From assembly GCA_045533555.1 (NCBI GenBank), contig JAZSHZ010000241.1:1-32669 (forward strand): a DNA stretch of 32,669 bases, read 5' to 3'. The stretch is from SIG480 sp045533555 (GTDB lineage Bacteria; Bacillota; Clostridia; Oscillospirales; JAAYXM01). The position numbers and the translations under genes were made by a program. The notes under the pieces are model-generated. The model did not search any database. It was given only the letters and a program-made list of their open reading frames with translations, and was not told the origin of the DNA. This document shows, piece by piece, positions 7,975 to 16,121 of this stretch (within the stretch, counting starts at the first letter, position 1; the number at the start of each line of letters is the position of its first letter).

Positions 7975-9273
7975 ATGCTCAAATGTGCATTTTGCGAAAA
8001 GGATATTACACCTCCGCTCGGAAGCATCATACCCGGAGATTTCGGAGCAAGATTTTCCGACGGAGTTATAAAGCCGCTTATGACACGCGTACTTGTTGCG
8101 AATGACGGATCTAAAACCTGCGCACTTGCGGTTGTCGATTCCTGCGGATTATATGAAGATGTTGCAAAAGGTATCCGTGAAAACATTGCAAAGCGACGCG
8201 ATATTTCGCCGGACGCAGTTATGGTTATGGCAACGCATTCCCATTCCGCAGGCCCGACTCTGAATTGGGGCGAGCAGATAAGAGTCGACCCGCGGTATAT
8301 CGATACGGTCATCAGCCGCACATCGGATGCCATTATTGAGGCATACGACAATCTCACGCCCGCCTCCATCCACACAAACAGCACCACGCTTGAAGGCGTT
8401 TCCTTCATCCGGATTTTCAGAATGAAGGACGGAGGACTGATGACAAATCCCGGTCTCCATAATCCCGATATTGTCGAACCCGCCTGCGAGATCGACCGCG
8501 AGTTTTCCGTCGCATATATTATATCCGATAAAAAGCCGATCGGCGCAATAATAAACTTTGCTCTTCACCCCGCAATCGTCTGCGGAACAAAATCCCACGG
8601 TGACTATATAAGCATAATTTGCGAGGAAATGAAAAAGAAATTCGGAAGCGATTTCATAACATTGTTTATAAACGGAGCCTGCGGCAACATAAATCACATA
8701 AACCCATTTGATGAGAAAAGCGTCGCCAAAGACATCCACGAAGAAATCGGAAAGAAAATTGCCGACTGCGCTGTCGCGCTTTACGGTAGCGCAAAAGAAA
8801 GCGACGGTTATATTTCCTTTGCGCGCGCACCTCTCACACTTCGCAGACGCCGCGCAACTCCCGAATCACTCATCAGTGCCGCAAGGCATCTTGATTCCTT
8901 CGGTGATTCTCTTGAAGAAGCCGGCCCCGGCACGGCGAATTACAAAGAAACCTTCTTTGCACTTGAGGCAATGCGCTCAAGATGCGACAGAGCTCTTTTT
9001 ACGAAAACCGAGCTTCAGGCAATAAGGCTCTTCGGAATCGATATATACGGTGTTCCCGCGCAGATCTTCTGTGAATTCGGAGTCAGGATAAAGCAGAACT
9101 CATCTTTCGGAATGGTTTCCGCCTTTGCAAACGACTATATCGGATATATCCCGACACCCGAATGCATGAAGCCCGGAGTCTATGAAGCACGCCTTGCGAC
9201 AACGAGCCGTCACACAGAAAGCGCGGGTGACGAAATCTGCTCAGTGGCATCAAAGCTTCGCTCAATGCTCTGA
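7975..9273 (+). CDS. Neutral-ceramidase-fold protein, probably not a ceramidase
   Basis: 432 residues matching the N-terminal domain of neutral/alkaline non-lysosomal ceramidases: KCAFCEKDITPPLG at the start, VDSCGLY, THSHSAGPT (zinc-type His around 88-90) and FALHPAIVCG. True neutral ceramidases are longer, secreted, carry a C-terminal Ig-like domain and have a GDVSPN hexapeptide with the nucleophilic Ser. Here there is no signal peptide or C-terminal domain, and the equivalent site near residue 237 reads GNINHIN, with no Ser. A metal-dependent hydrolase of other substrates is more likely. It sits at the head of a sugar locus, and homologues next to sugar genes are familiar. The ATG at 7975 is chosen for AAAGGA about 10 nt upstream; the frame extends to 7942, inside the terminator stem. 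Confidence 0.85.
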   Translation: MLKCAFCEKDITPPLGSIIPGDFGARFSDGVIKPLMTRVLVANDGSKTCALAVVDSCGLYEDVAKGIRENIAKRRDISPDAVMVMATHSHSAGPTLNWGEQIRVDPRYIDTVISRTSDAIIEAYDNLTPASIHTNSTTLEGVSFIRIFRMKDGGLMTNPGLHNPDIVEPACEIDREFSVAYIISDKKPIGAIINFALHPAIVCGTKSHGDYISIICEEMKKKFGSDFITLFINGACGNINHINPFDEKSVAKDIHEEIGKKIADCAVALYGSAKESDGYISFARAPLTLRRRRATPESLISAARHLDSFGDSLEEAGPGTANYKETFFALEAMRSRCDRALFTKTELQAIRLFGIDIYGVPAQIFCEFGVRIKQNSSFGMVSAFANDYIGYIPTPECMKPGVYEARLATTSRHTESAGDEICSVASKLRSML

Positions 9274-9333
9274 AGATTAAAATGCAAAAAACGAAACTAA
9301 CAGCACATTCGAACATAAAAGCCCGATTTTGCA

Positions 9334-9362
9334 TTGCTTTTAACAAATTATTATGTTATTAT
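9334..9362 (+). promoter_or_regulatory. Promoter of the first GH88 gene
   Basis: TTGCTT (9334-9339), 17-bp spacer, extended -10 TGT-TATTAT (hexamer 9357-9362), about 30 nt before the ATG. The stretch from the -10 to the start codon is nearly the same as before the second GH88 gene. Confidence 0.65.
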
Positions 9363-9393
9363 ATTTTCATAATTAAAAGGAGCGTGAACAAAT

Positions 9394-10527
9394 ATGTTTT
9401 CTAAAGAAGATAAAGCTTTTGCTTCCGAATTTCTCGACAGAGTCGTAACCAAAGTTACCGCAATGGCTCCCGAAATCGGCGCAAATTTCCCGACGACACT
9501 CAGCCAGCTCGGCATTTGGGACCCGAAAGGAGAAAGAGCAAACATCTCAGGTTGGACAACGGCTTTCTGGCCCGGTATGATGTGGCTTATGTATTTAAAG
9601 ACAGGCAACGAGATGTTCAAGGAATATGCAGAGGGTTGCGAAAAGAAGCTCGATGAAGCTTTTGACATCTTTACATATATCCACCACGATGTCGGCTTTA
9701 TGTGGTCTCTCTCCGCAGTTGCCGATTATAAGATTACCGGCAACGAGAAATCAAAGGCTCGCGCAATGCACGCGGCAACAATTCTCGCAGGTCGCTTTAA
9801 TCACGTTGCAAAATATATCCGCGCATGGGATCATTCAAGCCTTCGCTGGGCAATCATCGACTGCATGATGAACATTCCGCTTTTAAGCTTTGCCACAAAG
9901 ATGCAGGATGACCCGCGTTTTGAACAGATTGCAATGGCACACGCGGACACAGTTGCTAAGAGCTTCATCCGCGGTGACGGCTCTTCAAACCACGTCGTTG
10001 AGTTTGATCCGTACACGGGCGATGTTCTCGCAACTCCGCGCGGTCAGGGCTATGACAGCGGTTCTTCCTGGTCACGAGGTCAGGCCTGGGCGCTCTATGG
10101 ATTTGCTCTTGCATATCTCAACCTCGGCAAAGAGGAATATCTCGACAAGGCAAAGCAGGTCGCTCATTACTTCATCGCAAACCTTGAAGACGGCGAGCTT
10201 CCGCTCGTTGACTTCCGCGCTCCCGCCGAGCCGGTTTTCCGTGATTCCTCTGCAGGTTCAATTGCCGCTTGCGGTCTTATCGAAATCGCAAAGGCAGTTC
10301 CCGAATATGAAGCAAAGATTTATGAGCGCGCGGCAATGAAGCTTCTCCGCGTTCTCGACAAGAACTGCAACTATGATCCGAAGGAGCTCCGTCTCCTTGA
10401 GAACGGCTCAAGCGCATATCATATGCCGAAGGGTATGCATATGCCGTGGATATTCGGTGACTATTACCTCCTTGAAGCTCTTATGAAGCTTGACGGAAAT
10501 GACGGAAGATTCACCGTCCATAAATAA
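9394..10527 (+). CDS. GH88 unsaturated glucuronyl hydrolase (copy 1)
   Basis: 377 residues, normal length for GH88. The family adds water to the 4,5-double bond of the unsaturated uronic acid left by polysaccharide lyases, releasing it from the oligosaccharide. The (alpha/alpha)6 barrel signature is clear: two catalytic-type Asp in IHHDVGFM (D99) and AIIDCMMN (D156), corresponding to D88 and D149 of the Bacillus enzyme, and SGSSWSRGQAWALYGF. There is no signal peptide, so it is cytoplasmic and acts on imported di- or oligosaccharides. GGAG lies about 10 nt before the ATG. The substrate (glycosaminoglycan, pectin or other) is not resolved. GH105 is the main alternative but the GH88 motifs fit better. 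Confidence 0.9.
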   Translation: MFSKEDKAFASEFLDRVVTKVTAMAPEIGANFPTTLSQLGIWDPKGERANISGWTTAFWPGMMWLMYLKTGNEMFKEYAEGCEKKLDEAFDIFTYIHHDVGFMWSLSAVADYKITGNEKSKARAMHAATILAGRFNHVAKYIRAWDHSSLRWAIIDCMMNIPLLSFATKMQDDPRFEQIAMAHADTVAKSFIRGDGSSNHVVEFDPYTGDVLATPRGQGYDSGSSWSRGQAWALYGFALAYLNLGKEEYLDKAKQVAHYFIANLEDGELPLVDFRAPAEPVFRDSSAGSIAACGLIEIAKAVPEYEAKIYERAAMKLLRVLDKNCNYDPKELRLLENGSSAYHMPKGMHMPWIFGDYYLLEALMKLDGNDGRFTVHK

Positions 10528-10535
10528 AATTAAAG

Positions 10536-10562
10536 AAGAACGGTTGCGAAACCGTTCTTTTT
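10536..10562 (+). terminator. Terminator between the GH88 copies
   Basis: AAGAACGGTT (10536-10545), GCGA tetraloop, AACCGTTCTT (10550-10559), then a T-run. The -35 of the next promoter (TTGCGA, 10544-10549) lies in the loop and stem end of this hairpin. Confidence 0.85.
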
Positions 10563-10572
10563 CTGTTATTAT
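10544..10572 (+). promoter_or_regulatory. Promoter of the second GH88 gene
   Basis: TTGCGA (10544-10549), 17-bp spacer, extended -10 TGT-TATTAT (10567-10572). Its -10-to-ATG leader is nearly identical to that of copy 1, with AAGGAGCGTGAACAAAT before the ATG in both. Confidence 0.65.
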
Positions 10573-10603
10573 ATTTGTATAATAAAAAGGAGCGTGAACA
10601 AAT

Positions 10604-11737
10604 ATGTTTTCTAAAGAAGATTTAAGCTTTGCTTCCGAGTTTCTCGATAAGGTTGTCAAGAAGGTCACTATTATGGCTGATGAAATCAAATCCGATTTCC
10701 CGATGACCTTCGGAGCAAAAGGGCTTTTTGATCCCCACGGTGTCGGCAGAAGCATTTCCGAATGGACAACGGCTTTCTGGCCCGGTATGCTGTGGCTTAT
10801 GTACTTAAAGACAGGTGATGAGACCTTCAAAAAGTATGGCGAAGAGTGCGAGAAAAAGCTTGACGAAGCTTTTGATATCTTCACATATATCCACCACGAT
10901 GTCGGCTTTATGTGGTCGCTTTCCGCAGTTGCTGATTATAAACTCACCGGCAACGAAAAATCAAAAGCTCGCGCGATGCACGCGGCAACGATTCTTGCAG
11001 GTCGCTTTAATCATGTTGCAAAATATATCCGCGCTTGGGACCATTCAAGCCTTCGTTGGGCTATCATCGACTGTATGATGAATATCCCGCTCTTAAGCTT
11101 TGCAACAGCGATGCAGGATGATCCTCGCTTTGAGCAGGTCGCCGAGGCGCACGCAGACACCGTTGCAAAGAATTTCATCCGCGGCGATGGTTCTTCAAAT
11201 CACATTGTTGAATTTGATCCCGAAACAGGTGAAGTTACAGACACGCCCGCAGGTCAGGGCTATGCAAGCGGTTCTTCCTGGTCACGAGGTCAGGCTTGGG
11301 CGCTTTATGGCTTCGCACTTGCTTACCTCAACCTCGGAAAACAGGAATATCTCGACACTGCAAAGAAGGTTGCTCACTATTTCATCGCAAACCTCGAAGA
11401 CGATAAACTCCCGCTCGTTGACTTCCGCGCGCCTGCTGAGCCCGTATACTACGACTCCTCCGCGGCATCAATCGCGGTCTGCGGACTTATCGAGATTGCA
11501 AAGGCAGTTCCCGAATATGAAGCAAAGATTTACGAGCGCGCAGCTATGAAGCTTCTCCGCGTTCTTGAGAAAAACTGCAACTTCAACCCCGATGAAATCC
11601 GTCTTCTTGAGAATGGTTCGGGTTCATATGGCGGAACGGCAGGAATGCATCTCCCCTATATTTTCGGCGACTACTATCTCCTCGAAGCTCTTATGAAGCT
11701 TGATGGAAACGACGGCAGATTTACGGTTCACAAATAA
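10604..11737 (+). CDS. GH88 unsaturated glucuronyl hydrolase (copy 2)
   Basis: 377 residues, a tandem paralogue of the preceding gene: about 315 of 377 residues match in an ungapped by-eye alignment (~84%). Both catalytic-type Asp (IHHDVGFM, AIIDCMMN) and the SGSSWSRGQAWALYGF block are unchanged, so it should be active on an unsaturated uronyl oligosaccharide in the cytoplasm. The differences are concentrated at residues ~21-50 and ~331-351, surface-loop regions that could adjust the substrate. It has its own promoter and a strong bidirectional terminator, so the two copies can be expressed separately. Confidence 0.9.
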   Translation: MFSKEDLSFASEFLDKVVKKVTIMADEIKSDFPMTFGAKGLFDPHGVGRSISEWTTAFWPGMLWLMYLKTGDETFKKYGEECEKKLDEAFDIFTYIHHDVGFMWSLSAVADYKLTGNEKSKARAMHAATILAGRFNHVAKYIRAWDHSSLRWAIIDCMMNIPLLSFATAMQDDPRFEQVAEAHADTVAKNFIRGDGSSNHIVEFDPETGEVTDTPAGQGYASGSSWSRGQAWALYGFALAYLNLGKQEYLDTAKKVAHYFIANLEDDKLPLVDFRAPAEPVYYDSSAASIAVCGLIEIAKAVPEYEAKIYERAAMKLLRVLEKNCNFNPDEIRLLENGSGSYGGTAGMHLPYIFGDYYLLEALMKLDGNDGRFTVHK

Positions 11738-11747
11738 AAAAACAAAT

Positions 11748-11781
11748 AAAGCGTTGTGATGAAATTTCATCACAACGCTTT
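11748..11781. terminator. Bidirectional terminator, GH88 copy 2 / TIM-barrel gene
   Basis: Perfect 34-nt palindrome: AAAGCGTTGTGATGAAA joined to its exact inverse complement. It lies between the convergent stop codons at 11737 and 11784 and can terminate both transcripts. Confidence 0.88.
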
Positions 11782-11783
11782 TC

Positions 11784-12572
11784 TTAATCTTCTTCAATTC
11801 CCGCGCGGCGAAGTATCTGCGCCGCGAAGTTATATGCCATGTTGTAGTTCCTTCCGCGCTGACCGCATTCATATATCCACGGTCCTTTATATCCCGCGCC
11901 GTAAAGCTTTTTCATAAGATCTATCCAATCAATTCTTCCCTCACCCGGGAACCAATGCTTTTCCTCGATAAAATCGTAATCCGAAAAATGAACGGTGATG
12001 ATTTTATCCGAAAAACGGTTTATAAACTCATCATGGGTATTATTGAGGAGGTGGTTTACGTCAAAGCAGACGCGAAGCTTATCATTGGTGCCAACGATTG
12101 CCGCGATTTCTTCAACGCAATTCCCAATGCAGTGCGGCATATCCTCAACAGCAATTACTGCGCCCTGCGTGTGAGCAAACTCAGCAAGCCTGTCCGCAAA
12201 ATCCATAGCAATGCGAAGTCTTTCCGGGCGCTCTTCTTCGTTATCAAACGGAGTTCCCGGATGGAAGGTGAATTTATCGACACCCGCGTCCGCCCCTCTT
12301 CTTATCTCTTCGCAATATGTCTCAAACGCCATTCTTCGATATGACGTATTGAGGCCCGATGCATCTAAAATATCACACGGTCTGAACGGAAGATGGCAGG
12401 ACCAGAGCGTCACATCATGCCTTCTGCAAAGCTCCGCAACATCCTTGGGATGATAATAATTGAGGCTTGCAAGGCTCTGCTCGACAAGCGTCATTCCGCT
12501 CGCGCGAAGGCTCGCAAACTCTTCATCATTTATCTTGAAGCCATATCCCGTTGATCTGCCGACTCTATACAT
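11784..12572 (-). CDS. Xylose-isomerase-like TIM-barrel sugar isomerase/epimerase
   Basis: 262 residues of the AP_endonuc_2 / sugar phosphate isomerase-epimerase superfamily, cytosolic. A complete metal site is visible: E143 (AVEDMPH), D171 (CFDVNHL), H195 (VHFSDYD), a His in EKHWFPGEGRIDW and E235 (IYECGQ). Known members interconvert ketoses or epimerise sugars, and some act as 3-keto-glycoside lyases; the sequence does not decide which. I chose the ATG at 12572, with GGAGG 8 nt upstream, over an upstream start at 12605 that overlaps the promoter. It is the only leftward gene in the sugar locus and has a near-consensus promoter. Confidence 0.85.
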   Translation of the reverse strand: MYRVGRSTGYGFKINDEEFASLRASGMTLVEQSLASLNYYHPKDVAELCRRHDVTLWSCHLPFRPCDILDASGLNTSYRRMAFETYCEEIRRGADAGVDKFTFHPGTPFDNEEERPERLRIAMDFADRLAEFAHTQGAVIAVEDMPHCIGNCVEEIAAIVGTNDKLRVCFDVNHLLNNTHDEFINRFSDKIITVHFSDYDFIEEKHWFPGEGRIDWIDLMKKLYGAGYKGPWIYECGQRGRNYNMAYNFAAQILRRAGIEED

Positions 12573-12605
12573 GGTTTTTTCCTCCAAACTTAAAATCACT
12601 ATCAT

Positions 12606-12633
12606 ATAATACCATACAGAGATGCTTTGTCAA
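12606..12633 (-). promoter_or_regulatory. Promoter of the leftward TIM-barrel gene
   Basis: Minus strand: consensus TTGACA (12628-12633), 16-bp spacer, extended -10 TGG-TATTAT (12606-12611). It is divergent from the DegT-gene promoter 66 bp away, so the 12573-12769 interval is a shared control region. Confidence 0.75.
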
Positions 12634-12699
12634 TATACAATCGGGCAAACGTTTTCCGGAAGCGCGCAAAAAAACACATAAATTATGCAAAATTCACTA

Positions 12700-12728
12700 T
12701 TGCATTACATTTTTCTCGGTGATATAAT
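12700..12728 (+). promoter_or_regulatory. Promoter of the DegT-family gene
   Basis: TTGCAT (12700-12705), 17-bp spacer, consensus TATAAT (12723-12728), 41 nt before the ATG. Confidence 0.75.
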
Positions 12729-12769
12729 CAAACCATACTCAAATTTATAAAAAAGTGAGGTTATTATCA

Positions 12770-14023
12770 ATGAAGAATCTTGCAATAAACGGCGGCGAGA
12801 AGGCTATCAAGACTCCCCTTGCCGCAAGAAACCACTTTGGTGCAGAAGAAAAAGCTGCATGCAACAGGATTATTGATGAAGCTATTGCTAAAGGCGAGGC
12901 TCCGGGTTACAATGGCCCCGAGCGCGGTCTCCTCGGCGAAGAATTTGCTGCTCTTCTCGGCGGCGGCTATGCAGAGTGCGTCAACAGCGGAACAACTTCC
13001 GTCTATGTCGCTCTCCGCTCACAGGACATTCAGCCCTTCACAGAAATCATCTGCGGACCGATCACCGATCCGGGCGGCCTTATGCCAATCGTTATGATGA
13101 ACTGCATCCCCGTTATCGCTGATGCAGCTCCCGGCAGCTTCAACATGAGCTTTGAAGGCGTCAAGAAGGCATATTCCGAAAGAACAAGCGCAATCGTTGT
13201 TGCTCATATCGCAGGCGAGCCTTGCGAGGACATCGAGAAGATTTGCGAATTTGCTAAAGAAAAGGGCATCAAGGTCATCGAAGACTGCGCTCAGGCACAC
13301 GGTGCAAAATTCAACGGCAAGCCCGTCGGAACATTCGGCGATGCATCCGGATTCTCCATGATGTTCGGCAAGCACACATGTGTTGGCGGTCAGGGCGGTC
13401 TCGTCTGGACTCCGGACGAAGAGAGCTACTACAGATCACGCCAGGCTGCTGACCGCGGCAAGCCCTACGGTGTTGACGGCTCTGACGGCAACGTCGTTGC
13501 TTCTCTTAACCACAATATGGACGATATGCACGCTGCAATCGGCCGCGTTCAGATCAAGAAGATGTTCCCGATCGCTGCAAAGCGCCGCGAAGTCATCGCA
13601 AAGATCAAAGAAGGTCTCAAGGATGTCGCTGCAGTCAAGTTCACAGAGCTTTCCGATAAGAGCGAGCCGTCCTTCTGGTTCCTCCGTTGCATCTTCAATG
13701 CAGATGCTGTAACTTGCGACAAGAACACATTCTGCGATGCACTCATTGCAGAGGGCCTCGCTGTCAACAAGTCCTATGCTGCAACTCCCTACACAAGCGA
13801 GTGGTATCAGAAGAGCAAGGTCTTCGGTGCTTCCGGTTATCCGTGGGCAGCTCCGGAATACAAGGGCGACAAGGAAAAGAGATATTCTCTTGCTGATCTT
13901 CCGATTTGCGAGAAGAACCTCAATGACACATTCATGATCTACCCGAACGAAAGCTGGACAGACACAAACATCAAGGAAGTCTGCGATGCATTCAAGAAGG
14001 TTTATGAGGCATACAAGGCATAA
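12770..14023 (+). CDS. DegT/DnrJ/EryC1/StrS-family PLP enzyme
   Basis: 417 residues. This fold-type I PLP family mostly transfers an amino group to keto-sugars or keto-cyclitols. Visible: CVNSGTTSVYVAL for phosphate binding (~70-82), a pyridine-ring Asp in IEDCAQAHGAKF (D172), and the Schiff-base lysine K201 in SMMFGKHTCVGGQGG. The segment where the family usually has a TFVAT-like loop reads GPITDPGGLMP, so the substrate may be atypical. The ATG at 12770 is chosen (GAGG ~9 nt upstream); a start at 12755 would precede that site. Codon use is more biased than in neighbouring genes (mostly AAG, AAC, ATC) and the promoter is strong, suggesting high expression. It is monocistronic, with its own terminator. 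Confidence 0.87.
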   Translation: MKNLAINGGEKAIKTPLAARNHFGAEEKAACNRIIDEAIAKGEAPGYNGPERGLLGEEFAALLGGGYAECVNSGTTSVYVALRSQDIQPFTEIICGPITDPGGLMPIVMMNCIPVIADAAPGSFNMSFEGVKKAYSERTSAIVVAHIAGEPCEDIEKICEFAKEKGIKVIEDCAQAHGAKFNGKPVGTFGDASGFSMMFGKHTCVGGQGGLVWTPDEESYYRSRQAADRGKPYGVDGSDGNVVASLNHNMDDMHAAIGRVQIKKMFPIAAKRREVIAKIKEGLKDVAAVKFTELSDKSEPSFWFLRCIFNADAVTCDKNTFCDALIAEGLAVNKSYAATPYTSEWYQKSKVFGASGYPWAAPEYKGDKEKRYSLADLPICEKNLNDTFMIYPNESWTDTNIKEVCDAFKKVYEAYKA

Positions 14024-14036
14024 TCAAGCCTTACAT

Positions 14037-14070
14037 AAAAAAGATGTGGTTTTCTGACCACATCTTTTTT
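14037..14070 (+). terminator. Terminator of the DegT-family gene
   Basis: AAAAAAGATGTGGT (14037-14050), 6-nt loop, ACCACATCTTTTTT (14057-14070). Strong stem with a T-run. Confidence 0.9.
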
Positions 14071-14166
14071 ATTTTATGACCGGATGGATACAGTGACATA
14101 TTAATAACTGATATAACACGGCGCGATGTTTCACGTTTCATAATTACATCCACAAAAAATAAACTG

Positions 14167-14195
14167 TTTACAAAAATGCACGTTTATGATATAGA
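14167..14195 (+). promoter_or_regulatory. Promoter of the isomerase-dehydrogenase-isomerase operon
   Basis: TTTACA (14167-14172), 17-bp spacer, TATAGA (14190-14195), about 77 nt before the ATG. The 14071-14272 interval holds no gene. It contains a short direct repeat, GTTTCA-C-GTTTCA (around 14128-14140), upstream of the -35, which could be a regulator site; that is inference. Confidence 0.6.
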
Positions 14196-14272
14196 ATTGT
14201 ATTTACTTTTCCTCTCTTGCATTATAACATAAAAGCATACAATGATCAAATCAGGAAGGTTGTGACATCACT

Positions 14273-15115
14273 ATGAAAAAAGGTATAAGCATATGGTCAT
14301 TCGCAGGTGCGGACATCCGCGAAAACTTAAAACTTGCTCGTGATGCGGGATTTGACGGAGTCGAGCTTGCGCTCAATGAAACAGGCGAATTCTCTCTTGA
14401 CTCAACGAAGGAAGAAGTTCTCGCAATCAAGGAATTCGGAGAAAGCCTCGGCCTTGAGTTCTATAGTGTCGCAAGCGGACTCTACTGGACATATAACTAC
14501 ACATCGGCAAACCCCGATAACGTCAACAAAGCAAAGGCTATCACAAAAAAGCAGCTTGAGGTTGCATCGTGGCTCGGATGCGACACGATCCTTGTCGTCC
14601 CCGGTGCGGTCGAGGTAGCTTTCGACAGAGGCGAAGTCGTCGAATATGACGTTGCTTACGAAAGAGCGCTTGCGGCTCTCCGCGAGCTTGCTCCTTATGC
14701 GGAAAAGCTCGGCGTCGCTATCGGCATTGAAAACGTCTGGAATGAATTTCTCCTCTCTCCGATGGAGATGGCTGATTTCATCGACAAGGTCGGAAGCGAT
14801 TTTGTCGGCTCATATTTTGATGTCGGCAATGTTTTATATATCGGTCATCCCGAGCATTGGATCAAGATTCTCGGAAAGAGAATCAAGAAGGTTCATTTCA
14901 AAGACTATCGCCGCGCGGCAGGCGACCTCTACGGTTTCGTTGATCTCCTTTCAGGTGAAGTCAACTGGCCCGCAGTTATGGCAAAGCTTGCAGAAATCGG
15001 ATATGATAACTGGGTAACGGCAGAGATGCTCCCGCCCTACACACATTATCCTGAGGCAATACTTTATAACACATCTACTGCTATGGACTATATTATCGGA
15101 GGTAAAAAGAAATGA
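14273..15115 (+). CDS. TIM-barrel sugar phosphate isomerase/epimerase
   Basis: 280 residues, AP_endonuc_2 / L-ribulose-5-phosphate 3-epimerase-like fold, cytosolic. Metal-site residues are in the expected order: E153 (GIENVWNEF), D183 (YFDVGNV), H208 (VHFKDYR) and E251 (TAEMLPPY). The LSGEVNWPAVM segment near 226 is typical of this group. The ATG has GGAAGG about 10 nt upstream. It overlaps the dehydrogenase gene by 4 nt (ATGA), so the two are translated together. The epimerase label is by fold only; recent work on 3-keto-glycoside cleavage places similar TIM barrels beside Gfo/Idh dehydrogenases, which is the alternative here. Confidence 0.87.
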   Translation: MKKGISIWSFAGADIRENLKLARDAGFDGVELALNETGEFSLDSTKEEVLAIKEFGESLGLEFYSVASGLYWTYNYTSANPDNVNKAKAITKKQLEVASWLGCDTILVVPGAVEVAFDRGEVVEYDVAYERALAALRELAPYAEKLGVAIGIENVWNEFLLSPMEMADFIDKVGSDFVGSYFDVGNVLYIGHPEHWIKILGKRIKKVHFKDYRRAAGDLYGFVDLLSGEVNWPAVMAKLAEIGYDNWVTAEMLPPYTHYPEAILYNTSTAMDYIIGGKKK

Positions 15116-16110
15116 TAAAAATCGGTCTTATCGGATGCGGATTCATGGGCGGTATGCACTCCGCCTGCTATAAGGAAATCGAAGGTGCAAAGGTTATCGC
15201 CGTTGCGGACGTCAGAAAAGAAAAGGCAGATGAGATTGCCGCTGTTCACGGCGCAAAGGTCTATGCAAGCGGCATGGAGCTCATCGCTGATGCAGATGTT
15301 GATGTCATTGATATCTGCCTTCCGACATATCTCCACACGGAACACGCCGTTGCCGCAATGAAGTCAGGCAAGAACGTTTTCGTTGAAAAGCCGATCTGCC
15401 TCAACGAGGATGAAGCAGAGCTTCTTCTCAAGACAGAGAAGGAAACAGGCGCAAAGGTTCAGGTTGGTCAGGTTATCCGCTTCTGGGATGAATACGTCTG
15501 GCTCAAGGAAGCCTACGACGAAAAGAGATATGGCAAACTCATTTCCGCAGCTTTCCGCCGCCTCAGCTCATATCCGACCTGGGCTTGGGACGGATGGCTC
15601 CACGATGCCGCAAGAAGCGGCTCGATGGCGCTTGATCTTCATATCCACGATGTAGATTTTATGAGATATCTCCTCGGAGAGCCGGATGGGCTCACCTCGC
15701 GCGCAGTCCGCGATGAGGGCGGAACGATTGAACAGATCTTCACGCTCTTTGACTATGGCGATGCCGCAGTTTCTGTCGAGGGTTGCTGGGATTTCCCCGC
15801 AGACTTTCCTTTCCGTGCGGAATTCTGCGTCAAGTTTGAGAAAGCTACCGTTGTCAACGATGCAAACGGTCTCGCGGTTTATCCCGTTGAAGGCGGCGTC
15901 ATAAAGCCCGAGCTCACGCCTTCTTTCGAAGGAAACAACGATATCGGCGGAAATCTCTCCAGCCTCGGCGGCTATTATAACGAGCTCCGCTATTTCATTG
16001 ATAATCTCGAAGCAGGAAAGCCGCTCACAGTTGCTCCGCTCATTGAAGGCGTCCGCTCCGCAAAGCTTGTCTATAAGGAAATTGCAAGCGTTGGCGGCGC
16101 GCGCAGATAA
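15112..16110 (+). CDS. Gfo/Idh/MocA-family NAD(P)-dependent sugar dehydrogenase
   Basis: 332 residues, cytosolic. The N-terminal Rossmann fold has GCGFMG (8-13), VADVRKEKADE and the family EKP motif (E92-K93-P94). The C-terminal alpha/beta domain carries MALDLHIHDVDFMRYLLG (~172-189), whose Asp and His match the catalytic/substrate-binding positions. Members oxidise or reduce a hydroxyl on sugars, cyclitols or glycosides, often at C2 or C3. There is no twin-arginine signal. It overlaps the upstream isomerase by 4 nt and its stop overlaps the region of the next start, so three proteins are made from one tightly coupled message. That argues for successive steps or a complex. Confidence 0.92.
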   Translation: MIKIGLIGCGFMGGMHSACYKEIEGAKVIAVADVRKEKADEIAAVHGAKVYASGMELIADADVDVIDICLPTYLHTEHAVAAMKSGKNVFVEKPICLNEDEAELLLKTEKETGAKVQVGQVIRFWDEYVWLKEAYDEKRYGKLISAAFRRLSSYPTWAWDGWLHDAARSGSMALDLHIHDVDFMRYLLGEPDGLTSRAVRDEGGTIEQIFTLFDYGDAAVSVEGCWDFPADFPFRAEFCVKFEKATVVNDANGLAVYPVEGGVIKPELTPSFEGNNDIGGNLSSLGGYYNELRYFIDNLEAGKPLTVAPLIEGVRSAKLVYKEIASVGGARR

Positions 16111-16121
16111 TGAGGATACCT

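Noticed and set aside
7975..9273. A secreted sphingolipid-degrading ceramidase
   Set aside because: No signal peptide, no C-terminal domain and the nucleophile Ser motif is not conserved; the gene sits among sugar enzymes.
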